64,000 bases of DNA, taken from contig NZ_LZTB01000065.1 of assembly GCF_001665685.1 (NCBI RefSeq), positions 31,452-95,451 on the forward strand, read 5' to 3'. This DNA comes from Mycobacterium sp. 852013-50091_SCH5140682 (lineage in GTDB: Bacteria; Actinomycetota; Actinomycetes; Mycobacteriales; Mycobacteriaceae). The translations under genes were made by a program, and so were the position numbers. A model generated the notes under the pieces. That model saw only the letters and a list, made by a program, of their open reading frames with translations, was not told where the DNA came from and did no database searches. Of this stretch, positions 41,780 to 52,342 are shown piece by piece (position 1 is the stretch's first letter; each line of letters begins with the position of its first letter).

Positions 41780-43582
41780 ATGAAGTCGACGCTGATGTCT
41801 CGCCGTGATCTGGACTTCCTGTTGTTCGAGTGGCTGCGGGTCGATGAGTTGCTGAAGCGGCCACGATTCGCCCATCACACCACTGAGACGTTCGCCGACG
41901 TGCTGACCCTCTGCGAGGAATTGGCCGAGCGCCATTTCGCGCCGCATTACAAGCGCAGCGACGCCGAGGAACCCACCCTGCGCGACGGCACTGTCACGGT
42001 CCTGCCCGAAATCAAGGACGCGTTGCGTGCGTTCGCCGACACCGAACTGCTCGCCATGACCTTGGACGAACAGTACGGCGGAGCCCAAGTGCCCGTGGTC
42101 GTGTCCACGGCGGCATTCACCTGGTTGAATGCGGCCAACTTCAGTACGAGCAGCTATCCCCTGCTGACGTTGGCCAATTGCAACCTGCTCGTTGAGTTCG
42201 GAACCGAAGACCAGATCGCGGCTTTCGTGCCGCCCATGCTCGCCGGCCGATTCACCGGCACCATGTGCCTGTCCGAACCGCAGGCGGGCTCGTCGTTGAG
42301 CGACATCACCACCCGAGCCGTCCCGCAGGACGACGGCACCTACCGACTCTTCGGATCCAAGATGTGGATCTCGGGCGGTGACCACGACGCCAGCGAGAAC
42401 ATCGTGCACCTCGTGCTGGCCAAACTGCCGAGATCGCCACGTGGCACCAAGGGCATATCACTGTTCATCGTGCCGAAGTTCCTCGTCGCCGAAGACGGAT
42501 CGCTCGGCGAGCGCAATGACGTGGTGCCGGCGGGCCTCAATCACAAAATGGGACAACGCGGACTGGCCAACCTGGCATTGAACTTCGGTGAAGGTGCCTT
42601 CGAGCCCGGCGGCGCCACGGGGGCTGTCGGTTATCTCGTCGGACAGCCGCACCACGGGTTGGCCTACATGTTCCACATGATGAACGAAGCTCGGCTGATG
42701 ACCGGTTCCGGCGCCACCGCGCTGGGCTACACCGGGTACCTCAAGTCCCTCGACTACGCTCGGATGAGGCCGCAAGGCCGCCCGCTCTCTGCGAAAGAAC
42801 CCGATACGGCGCCGGTGCCGATCATCGAGCACCCCGACGTCAAACGCATGCTCCTGGCCCAGAAATCCTATGTCGAGGGTGCGCTCGCGCTGGTGTTGTA
42901 CTGCGCGCGGCTGACCGACATCGCTGCAGGCGCCGAGACTCCTGAGGAGCGCGGGGACGCCACCGAGCTACTCGACCTGCTCACCCCGATCACCAAGAGT
43001 TGGCCGGCGCAGTGGTGTGTCCAGGCCAGCGATCTGGCCATCCAGATCCACGGCGGCTACGGCTATACGCGCGAGTACGACGTCGAGCAGCTCTATCGCG
43101 ACAACAGGATCAACCCGATCCATGAGGGCACACACGGCATCCAGAGCCTGGATCTGCTCGGCCGCAAAGTGCGCCAACATGGAGGTGCGGGCTTGAGACT
43201 GCTGGAGCAAGAGGTCACCACAACTATCACCCGGGCCACCGCGTTCGGTGGTGAGCCGGCGCAGTTGGCCGCGCAGCTGCAGGCGTCGTGGCAGGCGTTG
43301 CGCGATGTCACCACAGTGCTGCTCAGCTGCGGTGACCCGACCGTGGCGTTGGCCAACAGCGCGCTCTATCTCGAGGCGTTCGGCCACATCGTGGTGGCAT
43401 GGCTGTGGCTTGACCAGGTGCTTGCCGCCCACGGCCGGGAAGACGATTTCTACGTTGGCAAACGGTATGCGGCCCGCTACTTCTACCGGTACGAGTTGCC
43501 AAAGACCAAGGCACAGCTGGAATTACTGCGCACACTCGATCTGACGACCGTGGAAGCAACCTTCGACGGCTGGGAGGCCTAG
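41780..43582 (+). CDS. acyl-CoA dehydrogenase, 600-residue (DmdC/FadE5-like) type
   Basis: A 600-residue acyl-CoA dehydrogenase with the extra N-terminal and C-terminal segments of the DmdC/FadE5 group. The flavin-binding core has TMCLSEPQAGSSLSD, and the catalytic glutamate is in NPIHEGTHGIQSLDLLGRK, as in that group. LAIQIHGGYGYTREYDVEQLYRD is the C-terminal helical signature. It would oxidise a CoA ester, perhaps an aryl-alkyl-CoA produced by the acyl-CoA synthetase 32 bases downstream. ATG 41780 is chosen to start at the conserved part; 41795 is possible. It diverges from the LuxR gene. Confidence 0.88.
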   Translation: MKSTLMSRRDLDFLLFEWLRVDELLKRPRFAHHTTETFADVLTLCEELAERHFAPHYKRSDAEEPTLRDGTVTVLPEIKDALRAFADTELLAMTLDEQYGGAQVPVVVSTAAFTWLNAANFSTSSYPLLTLANCNLLVEFGTEDQIAAFVPPMLAGRFTGTMCLSEPQAGSSLSDITTRAVPQDDGTYRLFGSKMWISGGDHDASENIVHLVLAKLPRSPRGTKGISLFIVPKFLVAEDGSLGERNDVVPAGLNHKMGQRGLANLALNFGEGAFEPGGATGAVGYLVGQPHHGLAYMFHMMNEARLMTGSGATALGYTGYLKSLDYARMRPQGRPLSAKEPDTAPVPIIEHPDVKRMLLAQKSYVEGALALVLYCARLTDIAAGAETPEERGDATELLDLLTPITKSWPAQWCVQASDLAIQIHGGYGYTREYDVEQLYRDNRINPIHEGTHGIQSLDLLGRKVRQHGGAGLRLLEQEVTTTITRATAFGGEPAQLAAQLQASWQALRDVTTVLLSCGDPTVALANSALYLEAFGHIVVAWLWLDQVLAAHGREDDFYVGKRYAARYFYRYELPKTKAQLELLRTLDLTTVEATFDGWEA

Positions 43583-43614
43583 GTGACGAGAGGGATTCAC
43601 CCGTGAAGAGCACG

Positions 43615-45240
<1,626 letters not shown>

Positions 45241-45263
45241 GCACGATTCCGGAAGGAGCCGTC

Positions 45264-46187
45264 GTGGCCGCTCCTGTCGCCCCAGGGAGCACGGACTGGG
45301 ATGAGGTCTCTGATGCCGTGGCAAACGCCTATTTCCCGCACGAGTTGCATCCGCTCGGGCACGCGAGAGCAGGCCAGGCGCGTGCCGATGGGGTCGATCT
45401 GGGGCCGATCAGGATCGCCCATATCAGCTGGGGCGCAGCCGTTTCCGTCGTCACAACCCATCCGGGCGCCTACGCCGTCAACATCCCGGTGTCCGGTCAT
45501 CTGGAGTCGGTCATCGGTCAGGACGAATTCATCGCTACACCCGAGCGCGCAACGATCTTTCCTCCTGATACCCCCGCACGCATTCGGCGCTGGAGTGAAT
45601 CATGCGGCATCATCGGGGTCCGCTTCGATCGCGACTACCTGCATCGGGAAATTCACCGCGTGCTTGCCGAACCCGTCAACTGGCCGCCCCATCACCTCGA
45701 CCTCGCCGACGGCGCCGGCGCGGCCTGGGTACAACTGGTGCGGTGCTTGTCGGGCGACATGGCATCAGAACAACATCCCCTCGTCCATGAACAGCTGTGC
45801 GCTGCAATCACAACCGCATTCGTGCTCGCCGCGATGCCCGAGAGCGGCACTCAGGCATCGGCACTGCGGCCGCGAATCGTCAAACGCGTTGTGGACCAGA
45901 TGCGCGAGGACCCGGCCCGCGCCTGGACTGCCGGCGACATGGCCCAGGTCGCGGGAGTCAGTGTTCGCCGCCTGCAGGAAGGGTTTCGCTCCTACCTCGG
46001 CGTCACGCCTCGCGAGCTGTTGGCCGACATCCGCCTCGCCCGGGTGCGCGAGGAGCTGCTGCACGGAACCGAGGGTGCCACCGTGACAGGGGCTGCCATG
46101 CGGTGGGGCTTCACCCACACCGGCCGCTTCGCCGCCGCGTACCGCCGCAAGTATGGCGAGTCGCCATCTCAAACCCTGCACGCCTGA
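45264..46187 (+). CDS. AraC-family transcriptional regulator
   Basis: A 307-residue protein with an AraC-binding-like N-terminal domain (HISWGAAVSVVTTHPGAYAVNIP) and a C-terminal double helix-turn-helix (AGDMAQVAGVSVRRLQEGFRSYLG, then MRWGFTHTGRFAAAYRRKYG). This N-terminal domain type is typical of regulators of aromatic and xenobiotic oxygenases. The GTG at 45264 is chosen for AAGGAG seven bases upstream. It lies just before the flavin reductase and HpaB-type genes, whose upstream region carries spaced direct repeats, so it is their probable activator. Confidence 0.88.
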   Translation: MAAPVAPGSTDWDEVSDAVANAYFPHELHPLGHARAGQARADGVDLGPIRIAHISWGAAVSVVTTHPGAYAVNIPVSGHLESVIGQDEFIATPERATIFPPDTPARIRRWSESCGIIGVRFDRDYLHREIHRVLAEPVNWPPHHLDLADGAGAAWVQLVRCLSGDMASEQHPLVHEQLCAAITTAFVLAAMPESGTQASALRPRIVKRVVDQMREDPARAWTAGDMAQVAGVSVRRLQEGFRSYLGVTPRELLADIRLARVREELLHGTEGATVTGAAMRWGFTHTGRFAAAYRRKYGESPSQTLHA

Positions 46188-46246
46188 CAGACGTGGCCTT
46201 CCCAAGGCGAGGACCCGCCACCGGTGTGACCCGGATCGCAAGTCGT

Positions 46247-46279
46247 CGCGCTTTGTGGACCGTGTCCGCGCTTTGCGGA
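46247..46279 (+). promoter_or_regulatory. AraC-type direct repeats before the phenol hydroxylase genes
   Basis: CGCGCTTTGTGGA (46247-46259) and CGCGCTTTGCGGA (46267-46279) differ at one base and are spaced 20 bases start to start, about two helical turns. They lie 59-91 bases upstream of the flavin reductase ATG, where an AraC-type activator would bind next to the promoter. Confidence 0.6.
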
Positions 46280-46337
46280 TCGACGCGGCCGCTGACCCCA
46301 AATAGTTTGTCCCACAACGATCTCAGCGAGGAGGATC

Positions 46338-46901
46338 ATGGGCGAGCAGCACGATTTGAGGAGCGTCTTTGGCCAATTCGCCAGCGGCGTCACCGTCATC
46401 ACGTGCCGTAACGGCGACGGCGCACCGCACGGCGCCACGGTCAACGCCTTCACCGCAGTGTCATTGGAACCGCGTCTGTGTCAGGTGACGATGACCAGGC
46501 GATCCAAGGCCTGCACGTACCTCAGTGGAGCGCCCTTCGCGGTCAACGTCCTGGCCAGCGATCAAATCGACACGGCAATGCACTTCGCCGGCCGGCCCTG
46601 CGTGCGTGACCCCGCATGGGCCGAAGGCCCGACCGGTCCGATCTTGACGGGTACGTCGGCCACACTGTCCTGCCGCCCATGGGCCGAGTACGACGGCGGC
46701 GATCACGTCATCTTCATCGGCGAAATAGTCGACGCCGTCGCTCACAACAAACCGCCACTCATCTTCTACCGCAGCACCTTTCACAGCCTCGGTGCGCCAT
46801 CGGCTCAAGCGACATGGGCAGGCAGCGCCGATGACCCCGAAATCGGTTGGTTCGACGCTGCGACGTCCTTCACTCCCCTACATCTCCCTCACACCGTCTA
46901 A
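46338..46901 (+). CDS. flavin reductase component of a two-component hydroxylase
   Basis: A 187-residue flavin-reductase-like (split-barrel FMN-binding) protein. It begins with LRSVFGQFASGVTVITC, carries TVNAFTAVSLEPRLCQVTM, PFAVNVLASDQ and YDGGDHVIFIGEIVDA with the histidine conserved in HpaC/HsaB enzymes. It supplies reduced flavin to the hydroxylase encoded 19 bases downstream. GAGGA lies before the ATG. Whether it uses NADH or NADPH and FMN or FAD cannot be read. Confidence 0.88.
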   Translation: MGEQHDLRSVFGQFASGVTVITCRNGDGAPHGATVNAFTAVSLEPRLCQVTMTRRSKACTYLSGAPFAVNVLASDQIDTAMHFAGRPCVRDPAWAEGPTGPILTGTSATLSCRPWAEYDGGDHVIFIGEIVDAVAHNKPPLIFYRSTFHSLGAPSAQATWAGSADDPEIGWFDAATSFTPLHLPHTV

Positions 46902-46920
46902 CGCGAAGGAACACCCGACC

Positions 46921-48504
46921 ATGACCACCACCACCCAGGGCACCGACACCACACGCACCGAAAGTAGTGCCGTCAACTACGCCACCCGCCCCATGACCGG
47001 CGACGAGTACATCGAATCGCTGCGCGACGACCGCGAAATCTACCTGCATGGTGAACGCGTCTCCGACGTCACCACCCACCCCGCTTTCCGCAACCCGATC
47101 CGCATGACGGCACGGCTCTACGATTCGTTGCACGGCGGCGAGCACGTCGACGAGGTGACCAGCCCGACCGACACCGGCAATGGCGGTGTCACAATGCCGT
47201 TCTTCAAAGCTCCCCACTGCGCCGAGGACTTGCTCAAAGAGCGCGACGCGATCGCCCGCTGGGCGCGCATGACCTACGGATGGATGGGCCGCAGCCCTGA
47301 CTACAAAGCGTCTTTCCTTGGCACCCTGCACGCCAACAAGGAGTTGTACGCGCCGTTCCAGGACAACGCCGAACGCTGGTACCGGGAGTCGCAGGAGAAG
47401 GTCCTGTACTGGAATCACGCCATCATCAACCCTCCGGTGGACCGCCAGCTGCCTCCCGACGAGGTCGGTGACGTGTACATGAAGGTCGAGAAGGAGACCG
47501 ACGCCGGCCTCATCGTCTCGGGCGCCAAGGTAGTCGCCACGGGTTCGGCCATCACCAACTACAACTTCATCGCCCATTACGGCCTGCCCATCAAGAAGAA
47601 GCAGTTCGCCCTCATCTGCACGGTGCCGATGAACGCGCCAGGAGTGAAGTTGATCTGCCGGTCCTCGTTCACCCAGCAGGCCGCGGTCATGGGCACCCCG
47701 TTCGACTATCCCCTGTCGAGCCGCATGGACGAGAACGACACCATCTTCATCTTCGACAAGGTCCTGGTGCCGTGGGAAAACGTGTTCATGTACGGCGACG
47801 TCGACAAGATCAATGCCTTCTTCCCGCAGTCAGGCTTCCTTCCCCGCTTCACCTTCCAGGGCTGTACGCGACTGGCCGTAAAGCTCGACTTCATCGCGGG
47901 GCTCTTGATGAAAGCGCTCGAGGCAACCGGCGCCGGTGGATTCCGCGGAGTGCAAACCCGGGTCGGCGAAGTGATCGGCTGGCGCAACCTGTTCTGGGCG
48001 TTGAGTGAATCAATGGCGCGCGACCCTGAGCCGTGGGTGGGTGACACAGTCATTCCCAAGCTCGAATACGGCCTGACCTACCGGATGTTCATGATCCAGG
48101 GGTACCCGCGCGTCAAGGAGATCATCGAGCAAGACGTCGCGTCGGGCCTGATCTACCTGCCCTCCAGCGCAGCCGATTTCCAATCACCGGAGGTACGCCC
48201 GTACCTCGACAAGTACGTCCGCGGATCCGACGGCATGTCCGCGGTCGAGCGCGTGAAAATCATGAAGGCGCTGTGGGATTCGGTCGGTACCGAGTTCGGC
48301 GGCCGCCATGAGTTGTACGAACGCAACTACTCCGGCAACCACGAGAACGTGAAAGCCGAGTTGCTGTTCGCTGCCCAAGGTCGCGGTGACGCCACGGCGA
48401 TGAAAGGTCTTGCCGAGCAGTTCCTTTCCGAATACGACCTGGATGGCTGGACGGTGCCAGACCTCATCGGCAACGACGACGTGTCCTACTTCGGCTACCG
48501 CTGA
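46921..48504 (+). CDS. hpaB: 4-hydroxyphenylacetate 3-monooxygenase-type oxygenase (HpaB family)
   Basis: A 527-residue flavin-dependent hydroxylase of the HpaB family, normal length. Family landmarks are RPMTGDEYIESLRDDREIYL, the N-terminal domain entry, VYMKVEKETDAGLIVSGAKV, the FAD-adjacent strand region, and VPWENVFMYGD. It uses reduced flavin from the adjacent reductase to ortho-hydroxylate a phenol to a catechol. Substrates in the family include 4-hydroxyphenylacetate, phenol and chlorophenols; here a phenolic product of the neighbouring pathways is likely but not proven. GAAGGA precedes the ATG. A hairpin terminator follows. Confidence 0.88.
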   Translation: MTTTTQGTDTTRTESSAVNYATRPMTGDEYIESLRDDREIYLHGERVSDVTTHPAFRNPIRMTARLYDSLHGGEHVDEVTSPTDTGNGGVTMPFFKAPHCAEDLLKERDAIARWARMTYGWMGRSPDYKASFLGTLHANKELYAPFQDNAERWYRESQEKVLYWNHAIINPPVDRQLPPDEVGDVYMKVEKETDAGLIVSGAKVVATGSAITNYNFIAHYGLPIKKKQFALICTVPMNAPGVKLICRSSFTQQAAVMGTPFDYPLSSRMDENDTIFIFDKVLVPWENVFMYGDVDKINAFFPQSGFLPRFTFQGCTRLAVKLDFIAGLLMKALEATGAGGFRGVQTRVGEVIGWRNLFWALSESMARDPEPWVGDTVIPKLEYGLTYRMFMIQGYPRVKEIIEQDVASGLIYLPSSAADFQSPEVRPYLDKYVRGSDGMSAVERVKIMKALWDSVGTEFGGRHELYERNYSGNHENVKAELLFAAQGRGDATAMKGLAEQFLSEYDLDGWTVPDLIGNDDVSYFGYR

Positions 48505-48575
48505 GCCCACAAGTCCTTCGTTTCGAGTTCATGTCGCTCATCGGCACCGCCAGCGCCCGGCCCGCGCGGTGTCCT

Positions 48576-48612
48576 GACGCCGGGCGGTACATCATGCTCT
48601 CCGCCCGGCGTC
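48576..48612. terminator. hairpin terminator between convergent genes
   Basis: A perfect 12-bp stem (GACGCCGGGCGG with CCGCCCGGCGTC) and 13-base loop lies between the HpaB-type gene and the convergent transporter. It has no T-run and could serve both directions. Confidence 0.75.
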
Positions 48613-48630
48613 ATCGCACCTGTCATCCGG

Positions 48631-50265
48631 TCAGTGTGTGAGCTGAACTGCCTTGACAATCAACAGGACTGCTCCGATCACCAGATAGCTGCGCAGTGCG
48701 ATCATGCCCAGCCGCGTCCCCGGCGACCACTTCACCGGCTCCAGCAAGCTCAGCGGCGGCATACGCCAGGTGCTCTTGTCGGCACGAGCGAGCTTGCGGA
48801 TGAGCGCCTCCTGCTCCGGTGAGCGCTTATGGCGCCGTGACATCCACCGCAACACCACGGCAGCACTCACCCCCAACACGACCAGTGCCAGACCCAGGTA
48901 CTCCGCGACCGAGACCACGTCGACATTCGGGAACAGCGTGGTAGCCATCAGGATGCCCGACAGCAACAACAACGTCCCGACGATCACCGCGGCTACACCG
49001 TTGAGCCACGGACGGTTCACCCACGGCCCCAGCACTTCCCGATCGTTGCACAGTAAGAGCAGGAATACGCTGGCGCTCGGCAGCAGCAGCCCCGCCAACG
49101 CCTGCACGGCGGTGGTGATCAAGCCGAGCGGCGCACCCGGGATCAGCACGATGATCGCCGCCAACACGACCATGGCGGTGTAGGACAGGTAGAACGGCTT
49201 GGCGTCGGAGAAACCGCGGTGCAGTGAGTGTTTGAGCCCGAAGACATCACCGAAGGCGTAGCTGGTCGACAGCGTCACCGCGGCGGCGCCGACGATCGAG
49301 GCGTCCAGCAGCACGATGGCGAACAGGCCCCCGAGAATCGAACTGCTTTGTCCGAGCAGGTGAGCGATATTGCCCGCGTCGACGAAATTGCCGATCGCGC
49401 CTGCGGATCGCCCGGCCCAGTCACCGGTCATGACGAGCGCCGCGGCGCCGAGGACGACAACGACGGCACCGAGCACCGTGTCGGCCCGTTCATACCCGAT
49501 GAACCTGGGTGTGATCCGCTTGTCCACGATGTTGGACTGCTGGAAGAACAGCTGCCACGGCGCCACAGTGGTACCGACGATCGCAATGATCAGCAACACC
49601 GCGTCGGAGCTGACCCCGCCCGAAATACTCGGAACCACAAATGATTTGGCAGCCCGCCCCCACTGGGGGTCGGACATGAGCAGCATCGGGATCTGCAGCA
49701 GCGTGATCGCGATGAAGACGAACATCATCCGTTCCCAACGCCGGAAGCTGCCGGTCGCCATGATCGCGATCAGTGCGACAGCCGATGTCGGCACGACAAT
49801 GTAATTGGACAGCCCGATATAGTCGGCGGCCAGGCTGATCCCGATGAATTCGGTGACCAGCGTGAGAAAGTTCAGCAAGAACAGGTCGCCGACCGAGAAC
49901 CAGCCCCAGCCGCGGCCGAAGCGCTCGTTGATCAGCCGCGCGTGGCCGACCCCGGTGACTGCGCCGAGTCGGACGACCATCTCCTGATTGACGATGAGCA
50001 CCGGAATGAGCAGCAACAGAACCCACAGCAGGCTGTAACCGTAGTTCTGACCGGCTTGCGCATAGGTGGCCACGCCGCCGGCGTCGTTGTCGCCGACCAT
50101 GACGATGAGACCCGGGCCGACGATCGCCAGCAGGGTGAGCAGCCGGGTGCGCAAGGTGCGCGGCCGGTCGGTGTCGTTGACGTTGATGCGCCCGAATGCG
50201 CCCTCGATGTCGCCGAGGTGGGCCGAATCGAGCACCGCGGTGCGCGGCGGTTCGTTGCTGGTCAT
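48631..50265 (-). CDS. Nramp-related magnesium transporter (NRMT type), second copy
   Basis: A 544-residue membrane protein with about 11 hydrophobic helices, closely related to the transporter at 11103: the segment around GDNDAGGVATYAQAGQNYG is the same, and both have an HxGDIxGAxGRI N-terminus. The helix-1 DPGN site is DAGG and the helix-6 MPH site is APWQ, so the metal-ligand methionine is missing as in Mg2+-transporting NRMTs. It follows the MgtE/CBS-domain gene, with start and stop overlapping in TGATG, so both are made together. No M-box was found upstream of this pair. Confidence 0.85.
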   Translation of the reverse strand: MTSNEPPRTAVLDSAHLGDIEGAFGRINVNDTDRPRTLRTRLLTLLAIVGPGLIVMVGDNDAGGVATYAQAGQNYGYSLLWVLLLLIPVLIVNQEMVVRLGAVTGVGHARLINERFGRGWGWFSVGDLFLLNFLTLVTEFIGISLAADYIGLSNYIVVPTSAVALIAIMATGSFRRWERMMFVFIAITLLQIPMLLMSDPQWGRAAKSFVVPSISGGVSSDAVLLIIAIVGTTVAPWQLFFQQSNIVDKRITPRFIGYERADTVLGAVVVVLGAAALVMTGDWAGRSAGAIGNFVDAGNIAHLLGQSSSILGGLFAIVLLDASIVGAAAVTLSTSYAFGDVFGLKHSLHRGFSDAKPFYLSYTAMVVLAAIIVLIPGAPLGLITTAVQALAGLLLPSASVFLLLLCNDREVLGPWVNRPWLNGVAAVIVGTLLLLSGILMATTLFPNVDVVSVAEYLGLALVVLGVSAAVVLRWMSRRHKRSPEQEALIRKLARADKSTWRMPPLSLLEPVKWSPGTRLGMIALRSYLVIGAVLLIVKAVQLTH

Positions 50266-51590
50266 CAGCCGTGGGCTCCGGCGCCTGTCGGGCTCTGGTC
50301 GTCAGCCTCGCGTACGGGACGCGCCGCCGGTTCTCGCCGCCGCCAATCCTCGGGAATCGTCGCCTCGAGTACATCGTCGACCGTGACGACGCCAAGCACG
50401 CGGTCGTTGTCGTCGACAACGGGAACCAGGTAGAGGTTGTAATCGGCCATCAACAGCGCGATATCGGTGAGGTCAGCGTCAGCGTTGACCCGGACGGGAT
50501 CGGTGTCCATCACCTCGGCGACGGCCGTGGTAGGCGCGACCTGCAGCAGCGCGATCACCGAAACGACTCCGGACAGGCGCTGATCCTCGTCCAGCACATG
50601 GACTTTCAGCAGAGCCTCGGGCTGGACGGTAGTGGCTGCGCCGATCGAGGCAAGCGCGTCGGCTGCGGTGGTGGAACGCGCGCACGAGACGTAATCGACG
50701 TTCATCAGCCCACCCGCGCTGTCCGGGCTGAAGCCCATCAGCGTGAGCACTTTGGTGCGCTGCGCAGCGGGCATGAGGTCCAGCACGCGCCGCCGGCGTG
50801 ACTGCTTGAGATCCGCGATCGTGTCGGCGGCATCATCGGCGCGCATGCGCCCCAGCAGCGTGGCGACGTCCGCGTCGGACATGTCACCCAGCAGGCGGCT
50901 GGCTTTGTCCGGATCGAGCTCCTCGAAGACATCGGCTTCCAGTTCCGGATTGCTGCGCACCCGGTCGAGGATCTCCCCACTCTCGGCCCGGTCGGCGTCT
51001 TCGATGAGGTCGGCGATCTGCGCCGGTTTGAGGCTCCCGACCCGGCCGGAGATCCGGCGTACGGCGACCGAGCGGTCATGGCCGATCAAGGGCTCGAACG
51101 CTTTCCAGTCTCGGGCCGCATGCCCGCCCGACCCCTTGATGAGACCGAAGAACCGGGCCGGGCGACGGGTATCGACCCGGGTGAGCACCCACCCCTCGCG
51201 GGTGCTCTCCAGTTCTACGTCGTAGGCACGGACCAGGTCGGCGGCCGCCACATCGATCAGCCGGTGATCGAGCACGTCGGCCTGCAGCAGCACCTCGCCA
51301 TCGCGGCGTTCGAAGCCGCGGAGGTTGATCTTGTTCTTACCGAGCACAACTCTGCCGGGCGTCAGCTCCTCGACGGCGTCGGTTCCGACGAATACGGCTC
51401 GACTCCCGACTCCGACGACCAGGCCGGTCACCACGGGATACGTGTCAGCCCCGCGCAGCCGAACGATGACGTCATCGACCTTGCCGACCGCCTCTCCGGA
51501 CCGGCTCACCACTGGCGCCCGCAACAGCTGGGAGAGATGTATCACCGGTCGCCCCGTGCCCGACACCTCTACCGCGTCCAGCTCACTCAT
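50265..51590 (-). CDS. soluble PRC-barrel / MgtE-N / CBS-domain protein
   Basis: A 441-residue protein with no membrane helix. Residues about 15-95 resemble a PRC barrel (SRSGEAVGKVDDVIVRL). Residues about 205-310 form an MgtE intracellular N domain (LKPAQIADLIEDADRAE, ELDPDKASRLLGDMSDADVATLL, AGGLMNVDYV), followed by two CBS motifs (residues about 315-425: VLDEDQRLSGVVSVIALL and PVVDDNDRVLGVVTVDDVL). In MgtE these domains sense cytosolic Mg2+ and gate the channel, but here the channel domain is absent and an NRMT gene follows, translationally coupled. It is probably the Mg2+-sensing partner of that transporter. Confidence 0.85.
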   Translation of the reverse strand: MSELDAVEVSGTGRPVIHLSQLLRAPVVSRSGEAVGKVDDVIVRLRGADTYPVVTGLVVGVGSRAVFVGTDAVEELTPGRVVLGKNKINLRGFERRDGEVLLQADVLDHRLIDVAAADLVRAYDVELESTREGWVLTRVDTRRPARFFGLIKGSGGHAARDWKAFEPLIGHDRSVAVRRISGRVGSLKPAQIADLIEDADRAESGEILDRVRSNPELEADVFEELDPDKASRLLGDMSDADVATLLGRMRADDAADTIADLKQSRRRRVLDLMPAAQRTKVLTLMGFSPDSAGGLMNVDYVSCARSTTAADALASIGAATTVQPEALLKVHVLDEDQRLSGVVSVIALLQVAPTTAVAEVMDTDPVRVNADADLTDIALLMADYNLYLVPVVDDNDRVLGVVTVDDVLEATIPEDWRRREPAARPVREADDQSPTGAGAHG

Positions 51591-51893
51591 CGGTGCTCCT
51601 TGAAGCTAGTAAGGACTGGAAACCCACTCGGGCCCTGCCGGAACACGGCTGCTCCCACCGTCATTGGTCGTTCGCGTGGAGTCGCGTCGCCGATGCCCGA
51701 ACGGATGCAGTGCCGCGGGGGGATACCGCGACACCGTGCGTTATTCAAATGGTTCTACAAGTGTATTACCGAACGTACGCTAGCAGACCACCTAGTGCGA
51801 TGCATCCCCGGCGAGCGGCGGTCACACCTGTCTGTCCTGAGGTGTCGAACAAGGCGAAGCACCTTCACCGAACACACCGAACAGGGCATCGAG
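51591..51893. other. 303-base divergent intergenic region
   Basis: Lies between the MgtE/CBS gene and the DoxX gene. No small gene or riboswitch signature is visible; the central part around 51740-51800 is AT-richer and probably holds both promoters. Confidence 0.5.
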
Positions 51894-52319
51894 ATGACTG
51901 CAATCACCACATCGCACGGCACGTCCACCCGTGCGGTCGCCTACTGGGTGGCGACCGGCCTGCTCGCCGCCGAACTGATCGTCGGCGGCATCTGGGACAT
52001 CCTGCGCATACCGCTGGTCCGTGACGTTGTCGTCCACCTCGGATATCCCACGTACCTGCTGGTGATCCTGGGGACGTGGAAGATACTCGGCGGAGCCGCC
52101 ATCCTGGTTCCGGGATATCCCGTACTCAAGGAGTGGGCATACGCCGGGGCGTTCTTCGTCTTTTCCGGGGCGATGGTGTCGCACTTGACGACGGGTAAGG
52201 ACTTGCAGGAGCTTGGAGTTCTGGCCGTCGCGCTCATACTCGTCGTCGCGTCATGGGCGTTGCGTCCACCATCCCGCCGCGTCAGCGGCAACGCCGGCCG
52301 GTCGGTGTCCGGCCCATGA
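51894..52319 (+). CDS. DoxX family membrane protein
   Basis: A 141-residue protein with four hydrophobic helices (AYWVATGLLAAELIVGGIW, TYLLVILGTWKILGGAAIL, WAYAGAFFVFSGAMVSHL and LGVLAVALILVVASWAL), matching DoxX-like proteins. The family is loosely linked to redox homeostasis and membrane respiratory functions; the role here is unknown. The ATG at 51894 was chosen since upstream in-frame sequence is antisense to the MgtE/CBS gene. Its stop overlaps a possible start of the sigma-factor gene (ATGA), so the two form an operon. Confidence 0.82.
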   Translation: MTAITTSHGTSTRAVAYWVATGLLAAELIVGGIWDILRIPLVRDVVVHLGYPTYLLVILGTWKILGGAAILVPGYPVLKEWAYAGAFFVFSGAMVSHLTTGKDLQELGVLAVALILVVASWALRPPSRRVSGNAGRSVSGP

Positions 52320-52342
52320 CATCGACAGAGGAGTCCGACGCC

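Noticed and set aside
51591..51893. Possible second M-box before the MgtE/CBS-NRMT pair
   Set aside because: None of the conserved M-box blocks was found on the minus strand.
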